Positions 32,907 to 41,102 of a stretch of DNA of 44,424 nucleotides are shown piece by piece. Position numbers and translations under genes: made by a program. Where the stretch lies: NCBI GenBank assembly GCA_019747895.1, contig JAIEQF010000012.1, positions 1 to 44,424 on the forward strand, in the 5' to 3' direction. Within the stretch, counting starts at the first letter, position 1; each line of letters begins with the position of its first letter. The notes beneath the pieces are model-generated. The model searched no databases. It saw only the letters and a program-made list of their open reading frames with translations, and was not told the DNA's origin. This DNA is from Chthoniobacterales bacterium (GTDB lineage: Bacteria; Verrucomicrobiota; Verrucomicrobiia; Chthoniobacterales; UBA6821).

Positions 32907-33742
32907 CTTCCCTCCGCTGGTCAGGCCACACCGACCGAGGAAGAGTGCGTACGAATAACGAAGATAGTTTTTTAGGATTAGTTCTCGACGCCCAAGAGAT
33001 TCACCTTCTTGGGAAAATGGGAGAAGCCCCTCTTGATCGTGACTATGTCTTTGCGGTCTGCGATGGCCTCGGCGGAGCCAAAGCGGGAGAATTTGCCAGC
33101 CGCATCGCCGTCGAGAAAATCACCAAGATGTTCCCAAAATATTTGTCAGAAAAAAAACTTCCGCGAGAAGAAGAAATTTCTAAAACTACCGTCTTGCTTG
33201 TAGAACTTTTTAGCGAGATCCACCGTGCCCTTCTTTTTTTAAGCGCCAGCTACGACGAGTGTCACGGCATGGGCACAACCCTCACACTTTGTTGGCTCCG
33301 ACCTCATCATTGTATCTTTGCCCATATTGGAGATAGCAGACTTTATCATTTGCCAGCTGCACAAAGCAGCAGCCCTCTTTCTATTCAGCAGCTTTCAGAA
33401 GATGACACCCATGTCGGCTGGCTTTTTCGTCATGGAAAAATTAACGAACGTGAAGCGAAGCACCATCAAGGCCGCAACCTCCTTCAAAAGGCTCTTGGAG
33501 CCGATCATCAATTTGTGACTCCTCAAGTTGGCTTTTTTAATTGCTCTCGAGGCGATCGCCTACTCCTCTGCACGGATGGAGTGACCGATGGACTCTTTGA
33601 TCATCAACTCGTAAACATCCTCAATCATCCCACTCAAAAAACTCCTGCCCACCACCTCGTCGAAGAAGCAGTCGTCCAATCAGGACGCGATAATGCAACA
33701 GCGATTGTTTTGGAGTTTGCGGAAACTGACCTAGAAAAATGA
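32867..33742 (+). CDS. PP2C-family serine/threonine phosphatase
   Basis: 291 residues. PP2C motifs: GHTDRGRVRTNNEDSFL at the start (metal-binding Asp in NNEDS), YVFAVCDGLGGAKAGEFAS (the DG metal site), GMGTTLTLCWL, FAHIGDSRLYHL, and LLCTDGVTDGLFDH and SGRDNATAIVLE at the end. It removes phosphate from Ser/Thr with Mn/Mg. The start must be a non-ATG codon: TTG at 32867, because the first internal Met lies after motif I. Residues 3-14 (TFSPQPSAFSP) come from the heptad tract. It may counteract the kinase-like protein encoded just upstream. Confidence 0.93.
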   Translation: MHTFSPQPSAFSPSSLRWSGHTDRGRVRTNNEDSFLGLVLDAQEIHLLGKMGEAPLDRDYVFAVCDGLGGAKAGEFASRIAVEKITKMFPKYLSEKKLPREEEISKTTVLLVELFSEIHRALLFLSASYDECHGMGTTLTLCWLRPHHCIFAHIGDSRLYHLPAAQSSSPLSIQQLSEDDTHVGWLFRHGKINEREAKHHQGRNLLQKALGADHQFVTPQVGFFNCSRGDRLLLCTDGVTDGLFDHQLVNILNHPTQKTPAHHLVEEAVVQSGRDNATAIVLEFAETDLEK

Positions 33743-33777
33743 TTTTTAAATGAATATCTATTCAACTATGGACAAAG

Positions 33778-33920
33778 TAATGAGTAATGGGTAATGAGTA
33801 TTTTTCAAATCGAAAGACAATCAATTTTTCTAAATTCTTATTTTGCTAGATTTTTTAAAAAACAAATTTTAGACATAGTACATTACACCTTGCGTCAGTT
33901 ACTCATTACTCATTACTTTT
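33778..33920. repeat. Inverted pair of TAATGAG heptad tracts upstream of the nucleotidyltransferase gene
   Basis: Three units of TAATGAG/TAATGGG (33778-33800) are mirrored by CATTACT units (33900-33920), 100 bases apart. The right arm ends six bases before the ATG at 33926. Confidence 0.8.
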
Positions 33921-33925
33921 CTTTT

Positions 33926-34684
33926 ATGAACATCTTGATCCTCGCAGCGGGCTATGCAACCCGACTCTACCCCCTCACTGAAAACCAACCTAAACCTCTT
34001 CTCGAGGTAGCTGGCAAGCCGATGCTGGAGTGGGTCATTGATAATCTTGCCCCCATCCCAGACATTGAGAAAGTCTTTCTCGTCACCAATAATAAATTTG
34101 CTGAGATCTTTAAAACCTGGGCCACAAGCTATCAAAAAAAACATCCCAAACTTCATTTCACGATCGTCAATGATGGATCAACGAGCGATACCGATAAACT
34201 CGGCGCCATTGGCGACATTCATTACGTCTTAAAAAAAGAAAATATCTTCGACCAAGATCTTCTCGTTGTTGCGGGAGACAATCTTTTTAGTCAACCTGTG
34301 GCTGAGTTTGCAAGCGCTGCCAAGGCTCACCCGGCCACGTTGGCGCTTTATGATGTCGGTGATTTGGAAGCGATCAAAAAATACAATAACGTCACCACGA
34401 ACGAGCGTGGCGTCATCACACACTTTGAAGAAAAGCCAGCAAAACCAAGCAGCACGCTGACTGGCATTGCGCTTTACTACTATCGCAGCGATGTGCTTCC
34501 TCTCATCGAGACTTACATCGCAGAGGGAAATAATCCTGATCAACCTGGCCGCCTGATTCAATGGCTCTACCCACGCCTCGAGGTTGGCACCTGGATCGTT
34601 CCTGGCACCTGGTTTGATATCGGCAGCAAAGAAACACTTGTCGAAGCGAATGAGGTTTTTAAGAAGTTTTGTCCGTCGGTATAA
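33926..34684 (+). CDS. Sugar-phosphate nucleotidyltransferase
   Basis: 252 residues from the ATG at 33926, set by the signature MNILILAAGYATRLYPLTEN; the frame upstream is repeat and AT-rich spacer. The nucleotide-binding loop AAGYATRLYPLTENQPKPLL, the Asp in VVAGDNLFSQ and GVITHFEEKPAKP match the RmlA/GlmU-type pyrophosphorylase fold. PGTWFDIGSKETLVEAN is typical of a monomeric hexose-1-phosphate nucleotidyltransferase. It activates a sugar-1-phosphate with NTP; the sugar cannot be read. No other polysaccharide genes adjoin it. Confidence 0.9.
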   Translation: MNILILAAGYATRLYPLTENQPKPLLEVAGKPMLEWVIDNLAPIPDIEKVFLVTNNKFAEIFKTWATSYQKKHPKLHFTIVNDGSTSDTDKLGAIGDIHYVLKKENIFDQDLLVVAGDNLFSQPVAEFASAAKAHPATLALYDVGDLEAIKKYNNVTTNERGVITHFEEKPAKPSSTLTGIALYYYRSDVLPLIETYIAEGNNPDQPGRLIQWLYPRLEVGTWIVPGTWFDIGSKETLVEANEVFKKFCPSV

Positions 34685-34711
34685 AACCGCGACGAGGGTG
34701 TCTTGAGGAAA

Positions 34712-35080
34712 ATGAGATCCTGCTACACTCTTAGTGAAACGGAATTAGAATTATCAATCTTTGCGAAAACGCATGCTCGGAAGACAGCGATTGCTGGAGT
34801 TGATCAACAGCATCTGCATATCTCACTCCATGCAAAACCAGAGGAAGGCAAAGCGAATATTGAGTTGATCAAATTTCTTTCTGAATATTTCAAAATCCCC
34901 AAGACACAAATTGTCTTACGTCATGGAAAACAGAGCCGTTATAAAAAAGTTGTTTGCCGATTGGAAAAAAACCAGCGAACCACAAGAGCAGAAATTATTG
35001 AACAGCTCACTAGACTTCTTTCCAAACTCGCTGAGACTGATGAAGTACCAGAGCCACACCGCAATTCGGAGCATCAGTAG
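34712..35080 (+). CDS. DUF167 (YggU-family) protein
   Basis: 122 residues. The domain occupies about 8-95: ELELSIFAKTHARKTAIAG, HISLHAKPEEGKANIELIKFL and IPKTQIVLRHGKQSRYKKV, matching DUF167, a small fold of unknown function. I used the ATG at 34712; a TTG at 34703 with GAGG upstream is an alternative that adds three residues. The final 17 residues and the stop codon come from a truncated palindromic element, so the original C-terminus has probably been replaced. Confidence 0.85.
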   Translation: MRSCYTLSETELELSIFAKTHARKTAIAGVDQQHLHISLHAKPEEGKANIELIKFLSEYFKIPKTQIVLRHGKQSRYKKVVCRLEKNQRTTRAEIIEQLTRLLSKLAETDEVPEPHRNSEHQ

Positions 35081-35096
35081 AGTTTTGAAAGAATTC
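35013..35096. repeat. Palindromic element copy 7 (truncated), at the 3' end of the DUF167 gene
   Basis: The core ends AACTCGCTGAGACTGATGAAG and CATCAGTAGAGTT are present, written here as CTCGCTGAGACTGATGAAG and CATCAGTAGAG, but the middle is reduced to about 30 bases. The outer arms GACTTCTTTCCAA and TTGAAAGAATTC are specific to it. It supplies the TAG stop of the DUF167 gene and ends four bases before the apaG stop. Confidence 0.75.
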
Positions 35097-35099
35097 TAC

Positions 35100-35477
35100 T
35101 CAAATTGGAATCAACTCAAATGCCGGAATCATTGCTATCACAGCCTCTCCCTGATCAGTTACGGCCAGATAAGCCCCTTCAGCCACAGCACATCCTGCAG
35201 TAACATGGTAGCTGTTATAAGAAAATTTTTCACCGGGCAATAAATAAGGAAATTCTCCCACCACTCCTTCTCCTTCCATCACGGCAACATCGCCTCCTTC
35301 TTCGCGCACCACCCACTTGCGTCCTTTCACGGTCAATGCTTGATCGCTGTTATTGTGAATCGTGATGAAGTAGACAAAGGCATACGGCTTGCTTAGTGGC
35401 CTCTCTAAATCAGGATCTTCAGTCACACCATTGATTTTGACCGTGAATCCTTCAAGCAAGCGTGGTGTCGATTTCAT
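35100..35477 (-). CDS. apaG: ApaG-domain protein
   Basis: 125 residues from the ATG at 35477, which precedes STPRLLEGFTVKINGV; the upstream codons are repeat sequence. The ApaG/DUF525 beta-sandwich is indicated by AFVYFITIHNNSDQALTVKG, RKWVVREEGG, GVVGEFPYLLPGEKFSYNSY and GAYLAVTDQGE. In Salmonella ApaG is linked with cobalt sensitivity and Ap4A metabolism; the molecular function is unknown. It is convergent with the DUF167 gene. Confidence 0.92.
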   Translation of the reverse strand: MKSTPRLLEGFTVKINGVTEDPDLERPLSKPYAFVYFITIHNNSDQALTVKGRKWVVREEGGDVAVMEGEGVVGEFPYLLPGEKFSYNSYHVTAGCAVAEGAYLAVTDQGEAVIAMIPAFELIPI

Positions 35478-35498
35478 CAATGAAAAGAAAAAAGAAGA

Positions 35499-35622
35499 AA
35501 TTAACCGCAAAGAACGCAGAGAGCGCAAAGAAAGGAAAATAAAATTTTGAAAAATAGAGAGCCTAGCAAATTTTTATACTTTTAAAAATTCTTTGCGTTC
35601 TCTGCGTTCTTTGCGGTTAATT
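35499..35622. repeat. 34-bp inverted repeat between apaG and aspS
   Basis: The arm at 35499-35532, beginning AATTAACCGCAAAGAACGCA, is complementary to 35589-35622. The units are close to 9 bp (AAAGAACGC, AGAGAGCGC). The right arm includes the aspS stop codon. It is a strong hairpin that could end aspS transcripts. Confidence 0.8.
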
Positions 35623-37413
35623 ATTTTTATGCTCGTGCGTCGCTTTGGGCTGATGCGTTGAAATGATCGAAAGCATTTTTAGATCCTTCGCAGGAACCGC
35701 TGCGGGAGCACCTGTCATCATTTCCACGCCACGATTATTTTTTGGAAAAGCAATGACATCACGAATCGATTCCTCGTGGGCAAGGAGCGCAATGAAGCGA
35801 TCGAGCCCTAAGGCAATGCCTCCATGAGGCGGAGCACCAAAACGAAACGCGCGAAGCAAGTGGCCGAAAAGTTTTTCTTGTTGTTCTTCATCCATTCCGA
35901 GAGCTGCAAAAACTTGCGCCTGCAAATCGCTTTCATGAATCCGAAGGCTTCCTCCGCCAACTTCCACGCCGTTGAGAACAATGTCATAAGCTTCCGCACG
36001 AATTTCTCCAAATGCGCCAGCATCAAGGAGCGCCTGATCTTCCGCCTTAGGGCGTGTGAAGGGGTGGTGCACAGCATTCCACTTTTTGTCTTCGTCGCTA
36101 TAAGCAAAGAGAGGCATATCGACAACCCAGAGAAATGCGAGTTGCTGAGGATCGATCGGAATTTTTTGCAACTCTGCCACCTTCAGTCGCACGCGCCCAA
36201 GAGCCGTGCAAACTGTTTCCCAGGTGTCAGCCCCAAAAAGAATCAGATCTCCCTCTTCGATATTGAGCGCTGTTGTCAGTGCTATTTTTTCGGCTTCGCT
36301 AAAAAATTTAACGATCGGTGACTTCCACTCTCCGTTTTCTACTTTGATAAAAGCAAGCCCCTTCGCCCCTGCCACCTTAGCCACATCAGTCAATGCTTCA
36401 ATCTGTCCGGTTGTAATCGAAGCAAATCCTTTTGCATTGATTGCTTTGACGACCCCTTTGGCTTCGAGAGCGCTGCGAAAAACTTTGAACTCGGTCGCTG
36501 CAAAAAGATTCCCCAAATCCTGCAACTCCATCCCAAAGCGCATGTCTGGCTTATCGCTTCCAAAACGATTCATCGCATCGCGATGCGTTAAACGTAAGAA
36601 GGGCGTCGTGATCTCCACGCCACGAGCCTCACGCACAACACGAATGAAAAGTTCCTCAATGAGTTTGAAAATATCTTCGTCATCAATGAAGGAAGCTTCG
36701 ATATCAACTTGCGTAAACTCTGGTTGACGATCTGCTCTAAAATCTTCATCGCGAAAACAGCGCGCAATTTGAAAATAGCGATCGATCCCACCGACCATCA
36801 AAAGCTGCTTGTATTGCTGCGGCGCTTGCGGCAAGGCATAGAAATGCCCTGGAGTGAGCCTCGAAGGAACTAAAAATTCGCGCGCGCCCTCAGGAGTGTG
36901 TCGCGACAAATAGGGTGTTTCAATTTCCCAAAAACCACGTTCATCGAGACCATCACGAAGGAGCTTGGTAATGCGATGACGCAAGCGAATGTTTTCTTTC
37001 ATCTCGGGCCGACGCAAATCGAGATAGCGATACGCCAAACGCAAATCTTCATTCCCGATGCGTTCTTCCATCGGAAAAGGGGGAACCTCCGAGCGATTGA
37101 GAATGATGAGCTCGGTGGCTACGAGTTCAATAGCACCCGTGGTGAGCCGCGTATTTTCAGTCCCAACGAGCCGCGCAGCAACTTCGCCTTGGACTGTCAA
37201 AACATCTTCGGAGCGCAATGTGTGTGCCAACGCAGCAGCCTCAGCATGCACCTCAGGACGAAAAACAACCTGCGTTATTCCATCACGATCACGAAGATCA
37301 ATAAAAATAACGCCTCCATGATCCCGGCGTGAAGCAACCCAGCCACTGAGTTTCACGGTACGTCCAATATCTTCGGCGCGCAAAGCGCCACATAAACAAT
37401 CGCGATAATTCAT
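35617..37413 (-). CDS. aspS: Aspartyl-tRNA synthetase
   Basis: 598 residues, the bacterial type with GAD domain. The anticodon-binding OB fold is at the N-terminus (GRTVKLSGWVASRRDHGGV). Class II motif 2 is FRDEDFRADRQPEFTQVD and motif 3 is HGGIALGLDRFIALLA, with the GAD insert at about 290-410. The sequence does not by itself decide between a discriminating and a tRNA-Asn-charging enzyme; no gatCAB or asnS is in the window. It is a single minus-strand gene, 174 bases downstream of hisS. Confidence 0.97.
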   Translation of the reverse strand: MNYRDCLCGALRAEDIGRTVKLSGWVASRRDHGGVIFIDLRDRDGITQVVFRPEVHAEAAALAHTLRSEDVLTVQGEVAARLVGTENTRLTTGAIELVATELIILNRSEVPPFPMEERIGNEDLRLAYRYLDLRRPEMKENIRLRHRITKLLRDGLDERGFWEIETPYLSRHTPEGAREFLVPSRLTPGHFYALPQAPQQYKQLLMVGGIDRYFQIARCFRDEDFRADRQPEFTQVDIEASFIDDEDIFKLIEELFIRVVREARGVEITTPFLRLTHRDAMNRFGSDKPDMRFGMELQDLGNLFAATEFKVFRSALEAKGVVKAINAKGFASITTGQIEALTDVAKVAGAKGLAFIKVENGEWKSPIVKFFSEAEKIALTTALNIEEGDLILFGADTWETVCTALGRVRLKVAELQKIPIDPQQLAFLWVVDMPLFAYSDEDKKWNAVHHPFTRPKAEDQALLDAGAFGEIRAEAYDIVLNGVEVGGGSLRIHESDLQAQVFAALGMDEEQQEKLFGHLLRAFRFGAPPHGGIALGLDRFIALLAHEESIRDVIAFPKNNRGVEMMTGAPAAVPAKDLKMLSIISTHQPKATHEHKNN

Positions 37414-37437
37414 TTTAAAAAGTTAAGAAGGATGAAG

Positions 37438-37596
37438 AGAATAGCCACAAAAGAACACAAAGAACACAAAGAAGTTTTTAAATCAAAAAAATCTTTTAAT
37501 AGACTGAACAGCAAAGAAGTTTGAGCCTCTCAAAAAAGCAAGCCAGCACTACCAATGAGGACAAATCCTTTTTGTGTTCTTTTGTGGCTATTCTCT
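37438..37596. repeat. Inverted repeat of AGAACACAA-type units between hisS and aspS
   Basis: The tract at 37438-37474 (AGAATAGCCACAAAAGAACA and onward) is complementary to 37568-37596, around 90 bases of AT-rich spacer. It is the same sequence family as 20954-21032. The right arm overlaps the last codons of hisS. Confidence 0.8.
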
Positions 37597-38859
37597 TTCT
37601 TTTTTCAGCTCCTCGCAGAGCCAACCCATCAATCCTTCAACCGCCACAGCACTCTCCTCCCGCGTGCTCAATCGTTTCACTTTAAGCTGAGGCCATTCGG
37701 CACCGATCATCACAGCAAAAGAAGCCCCACCATTTTCTGCAGCACTAAATTGTTTTCCAACACGCTCAGGCGCCAATGAAAAAACTACTCTCAACCCAGC
37801 ATCCCGAAGTTGTTGCGCGAGTCCGATGGCCTGAGGACGTTGCGCCTCATCGGCAATGACAAGATAGACTTGGCAAGCTGAAGTCGCAGCATGAAACGCT
37901 TCTTCGCGCTGAGTGGCGAGTGGAACTTCTTTTAAAAATTCCAACATCACTGCATCTCCCATGCCAAATCCAACGGCGGGAAGCGTCACTGCTCCATTGC
38001 TAAGATCGTGAATCAAGCGGTCATAGCGACCTCCTCCAGCAACCGCACGCAAACTTCCTTGCAGGGCGAATGCCTCAAAAACAATTCCGGTGTAGTAGGC
38101 AAGCCCGCGCACAATGGAAAGATCTGGCTTAATAAAATCACGCAAACCTCGTGCAGCAAGCTCCTCGAGGAGCGGCTCCAGAACAGGAATGCGAGGCGAT
38201 GCCATGAAGTCGCGCAATTTTTCTACCGTCAATCCCGAATGCTCCAACCCCGCTAATTTCTCCTCAGTCTTTTCTTGAGGCTCTCGTTCCATTTTGTCGA
38301 CGATGTTGAGGAACTCTGTCGTGCTTTCTTTTTTAATCCCAAATTGTTCAAGAAAATCGTGCCAAGCAAGACGATCGCTCAAGCGTATGGTGACATCCTT
38401 AGGACCAAATCCAAAATGACGCAACAGGTCAATTAGCAAGGCGATGATTTCTGCGTCAGCTGTCACGGAGCACTCCCCCAACAAATCACAATTGAGTTGC
38501 AAAAACTCCCGCAGCCGGCCTCGCTGTTGCCGTTCATAACGAAAACAATTTCCAACATTGAACCAACGAAGCGGCTTTGCAAATTCACGATCATGAGCTG
38601 CTACGATGCGGGCCAAGGTAGGCGTCATCTCCGGACGCAAGGCTACAGGACGATCGCCACGATCCGTAAATTGATAGAGCTGCGTCAAGATTTCTCCTCC
38701 GCTATTTTTTTTCTGATAAAGCTCCAACGATTCTAATGTTGGTCCATCAAATTCGACAAATCCGTAACGCCGTGCGACATTACGCCACCCCTCAGTGAGG
38801 TAGCGTCGCCGCGCATAATGGCAAGGCAAGAGATCTCTAAATCCAGAAAGGGGTTTCAT
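37588..38859 (-). CDS. hisS: Histidyl-tRNA synthetase
   Basis: 423 residues. The class II core has FRDLLPCHYARRRYLTEGW at the start, DGPTLESLELYQKK, VALRPEMTPTLARIV, the motif 2 CFRYERQQRGRLREFLQLNCD (as CFRYERQQRGRLREF and LQLNCDLLG) and the His-specific VRGLAYYTGIVFEAF. The anticodon-binding C-terminal domain starts around residue 330 (VYLVIADEAQRPQAIGLAQQ). It charges tRNA-His. The DNA repeats on its 3' side do not reach the catalytic domain. Confidence 0.96.
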   Translation of the reverse strand: MKPLSGFRDLLPCHYARRRYLTEGWRNVARRYGFVEFDGPTLESLELYQKKNSGGEILTQLYQFTDRGDRPVALRPEMTPTLARIVAAHDREFAKPLRWFNVGNCFRYERQQRGRLREFLQLNCDLLGECSVTADAEIIALLIDLLRHFGFGPKDVTIRLSDRLAWHDFLEQFGIKKESTTEFLNIVDKMEREPQEKTEEKLAGLEHSGLTVEKLRDFMASPRIPVLEPLLEELAARGLRDFIKPDLSIVRGLAYYTGIVFEAFALQGSLRAVAGGGRYDRLIHDLSNGAVTLPAVGFGMGDAVMLEFLKEVPLATQREEAFHAATSACQVYLVIADEAQRPQAIGLAQQLRDAGLRVVFSLAPERVGKQFSAAENGGASFAVMIGAEWPQLKVKRLSTREESAVAVEGLMGWLCEELKKERE

Positions 38860-38890
38860 AATGAGATAGCAGCCTAATAGCTACTATTTC

Positions 38891-38976
38891 ATAGTTGAAG
38901 TTAAAAAGTTAAAGTTGAAGTTTTAACTTTCATGTTCGAAAAAGTTTACTTCAACTTCAATTAACCACTTCAACTA
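38891..38976. repeat. Inverted pair of GTTGAAG tracts upstream of hisS
   Basis: Degenerate AGTTGAAG/AGTTAAAA units at 38891-38922 are mirrored by ACTTCAACTTCAATTAACC at 38949-38976, with a 26-base loop. The rest of the 221-base gap to the DksA-like gene shows nothing further. Confidence 0.7.
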
Positions 38977-39080
38977 CCGTTCAGAATTTTTTCTAAACGG
39001 TACGATTTCTCTTGCACCTCTTGCCTCGAAGAGGTAACTACCAACCTCTTCGTTTGACGAATAACATCCCAATTCTTGTT

Positions 39081-39863
39081 ATGATTAAGAAAAAGACTTC
39101 TGTGAAAAAAATAAAAAAAACGCCCGTGAAAAAAGCGACTGAGAGCCTAAAGAAAGCCGTCAAAAGCCCTTCCAAAGGCCTTAAGAAAGTTCTTGTAAAA
39201 AAAGCGCCCGTGAAAAAAGTGGCGAAAAAAGCGATCGAAATCGCTCCTAAAATTTCTTCTAAAAAAAGCTCAACTCCAAAAAAGTTAGCGCCAAAAATGA
39301 CTCCTACAGAAAAAACAGTTCGCAAAACAAAAGCCTTGCCGGAAAACAGAGGCGTTCTTCGTCAAACTTTTATTACACAACCTGCTAAGAAAAAAAATCA
39401 AATCCTCTCTCCCTTTTTAGGAAAACAAAAAGTACGTCTCTTGCAACTCAAGGACACACTACTTGATTCAATGAAAGGGGTCGCTCGCGATAACCTCCAT
39501 GCCGGAAGCCAAACTTCAGGCTTTGGGATGCATCAAGCCGATGCGGGAAGCGATGCTTATGACCGCGATTTTGCCTTGAGCATCTTATCTCAGGAACAAA
39601 ATTCACTTTATGAGATTGACGAAGCGCTCAAACGCATCGATGATGGTACCTATGGAGTTTGTGAAATTTCAAACAAGCAAATTCCTCGTGCGCGTTTGGA
39701 AGCCCGACCTTTTACTCGATATACTGTAGAATGTCAGGCTGACCTTGAAAAACGGCAGCACGTTGTTGGAACTCGCCTTCCCGTTAGCGCCCTCTTTGGC
39801 TTGACCGAAGAAGAGACTGAAAATGATGAAGATGAGAACCTTCTTGAACCAACTAAAGATTGA
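39081..39863 (+). CDS. DksA/TraR-family protein with a histone-H1-like lysine-rich tail
   Basis: 260 residues from the ATG at 39081. Residues 1-95 are dominated by lysine, alanine and proline in repeats such as [14 protein letters not shown] and [12 protein letters not shown], resembling the tail of histone H1 and bacterial H1-like proteins. Residues about 130-245 are a DksA/TraR domain: [12 protein letters not shown]-like coiled coil, then [20 protein letters not shown] and [18 protein letters not shown]. The zinc finger keeps only two of four cysteines (in GVCEI and VECQ), as in many short DksA relatives. It may bind RNA polymerase or DNA. It sits directly upstream of rpmG and rpsR. Confidence 0.85.
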   Translation: MIKKKTSVKKIKKTPVKKATESLKKAVKSPSKGLKKVLVKKAPVKKVAKKAIEIAPKISSKKSSTPKKLAPKMTPTEKTVRKTKALPENRGVLRQTFITQPAKKKNQILSPFLGKQKVRLLQLKDTLLDSMKGVARDNLHAGSQTSGFGMHQADAGSDAYDRDFALSILSQEQNSLYEIDEALKRIDDGTYGVCEISNKQIPRARLEARPFTRYTVECQADLEKRQHVVGTRLPVSALFGLTEEETENDEDENLLEPTKD

Positions 39864-39865
39864 TT

Positions 39866-40039
39866 ATGGCCCGTGATATTATTACATTAGAATGCACCGA
39901 AGCAACCGCTGAGGGAAAACCTGTTTCTCGTTACGTCAGTACGCGCAACAAGAAGAGTCTGAACACTCCAGGTCGCCTCGAAAAGAAAAAGTACAACCCG
40001 AACCTCCGTCGTCATACTCTCCATCGCGAAACTAAGTAG
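39866..40039 (+). CDS. rpmG: 50S ribosomal protein L33
   Basis: 57 residues, three bases after the DksA-like stop. [20 protein letters not shown] is followed by [19 protein letters not shown] and [15 protein letters not shown], the classic L33 layout. It keeps one Cys rather than the CxxC pairs of zinc-binding L33, so it is the zinc-independent type. It is a component of the 50S subunit. Too short for most automatic cut-offs, but conserved throughout. Confidence 0.96.
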   Translation: MARDIITLECTEATAEGKPVSRYVSTRNKKSLNTPGRLEKKKYNPNLRRHTLHRETK

Positions 40040-40065
40040 AGCACCAACGACAACCACATTAAATA

Positions 40066-40311
40066 ATGCACACTCAACCTAAAACTGCAAAACGTCGTTC
40101 CAACTTCCGTCGGGCCAATCGCGCGATGCCACATCGCCGCATCGACATTTCAACAGACGCTATCGATTTTAAAAATCCTGAACTTCTCAAGAAGTTTGTA
40201 ACGGAAAATGGAAAAATTCTTTCTCGCCGCACCACGGGTGTCGCTGCTCACTTACATCGCAAGATTACCCGTGCGATCAAGCAGTCTCGTGCTGCGCTCT
40301 TCATGAAGTAA
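40066..40311 (+). CDS. rpsR: 30S ribosomal protein S18
   Basis: 81 residues. Conserved S18 sequence: a basic N-terminus ([20 protein letters not shown]), [20 protein letters not shown], and [20 protein letters not shown] at the rRNA-binding end. It pairs with S6 on the 30S platform; rpsF is not in the window. It lies 26 bases after rpmG, so both are cotranscribed with the DksA-like gene. A large hairpin follows. Confidence 0.97.
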   Translation: MHTQPKTAKRRSNFRRANRAMPHRRIDISTDAIDFKNPELLKKFVTENGKILSRRTTGVAAHLHRKITRAIKQSRAALFMK

Positions 40312-40330
40312 TTCATAAGAAAATTTAAGC

Positions 40331-40404
40331 AAACCGCTAAATACGCGAAATAGCGCAAAAAAGATTGTTCTTTTTTAGCGATGTTTGGCGAATTTAGCGG
40401 TTTT
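40331..40404 (+). terminator. Large hairpin after rpsR, probable terminator
   Basis: AAACCGCTAAATACGCGAAA and AGCGCAAAAAAGA pair with TCTTTTTTAGCG and GGCGAATTTAGCGGTTT around a few bases, giving arms of about 33 bp with a few mismatches. TTCTTTTTTT follows. Related single-arm sequence (TTAGCGATGTTTCGCGTG) recurs at 42198. Confidence 0.7.
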
Positions 40405-40418
40405 CTTTTTTTATCCCT

Positions 40419-41102
40419 GTGAATTTTTTTTCTACGCGTATAGTTGGCATTCTTCACACAGAAGCTTGCCTTAAAAATTTAAGTGAAGAGGGAGATGCGT
40501 TACAATTGCCAGGAATCGACCTGTTGGAAATTCGTTTAGATGCACTGCCTCATGGCTGCTTGATACCCAAAAAATGGCCCTTGCCAGTTATTGCTACGGC
40601 ACGCGATCCGAAAGAAGGTGGACAGAATAATCTTTTCTTGCAAGAGCGTCAGCAGCTATTAACAACTGCTCTTTCGTGGGCTAACATCATTGATATTGAA
40701 TTAGCCTCGGCAAAAGAATTTTCTCCGATCATCACCATGGCGCACGATCAACAATGCGAGGTGATTCTTTCTTATCATAATTTCAAAACAACGCCATCGT
40801 TGAAGGAATTAGAAGCCCTGGCCTCTCAAGCTGCTCAAGCAGATGCCACCATTTTTAAAGTGGCAACCACGACCTCTTCGGAAGAAGAATTAGAACGCCT
40901 CTTGGAATTCCAACAACTCTCTCATCCTCTTCCCGTCGCCACAATGGGCATGGGATCTCTCGGAAAAACCTCACGCCTGCGCCTGGCAGCAACTGGCTCA
41001 GCGCTTGTTTATGGCTGGCTCTACGAACCCCTCACCATGATACCTGCATCCACGCAATGGTCAGCACGAGAGTTGGCACGCTTTATTGGAGATGATTACT
41101 AA
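40419..41102 (+). CDS. aroD: 3-dehydroquinate dehydratase, type I
   Basis: 227 residues. The class I aldolase-type dehydratase is shown by LLEIRLDALP (substrate Glu/Arg), PVIATARDPKEGG, IIDIELAS, EVILSYHNFKTTPSL with the catalytic His, and ATIFKVATTTSSEEE with the Schiff-base Lys. VATMGMGSLGKTSRLRLAAT then carries the second Arg. It dehydrates 3-dehydroquinate in the shikimate pathway. The start is a GTG at 40419 (NFFSTRIVGILH follows); no ATG is available in the conserved part. Its end overlaps the convergent gene by 20 bases. Confidence 0.93.
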   Translation: MNFFSTRIVGILHTEACLKNLSEEGDALQLPGIDLLEIRLDALPHGCLIPKKWPLPVIATARDPKEGGQNNLFLQERQQLLTTALSWANIIDIELASAKEFSPIITMAHDQQCEVILSYHNFKTTPSLKELEALASQAAQADATIFKVATTTSSEEELERLLEFQQLSHPLPVATMGMGSLGKTSRLRLAATGSALVYGWLYEPLTMIPASTQWSARELARFIGDDY

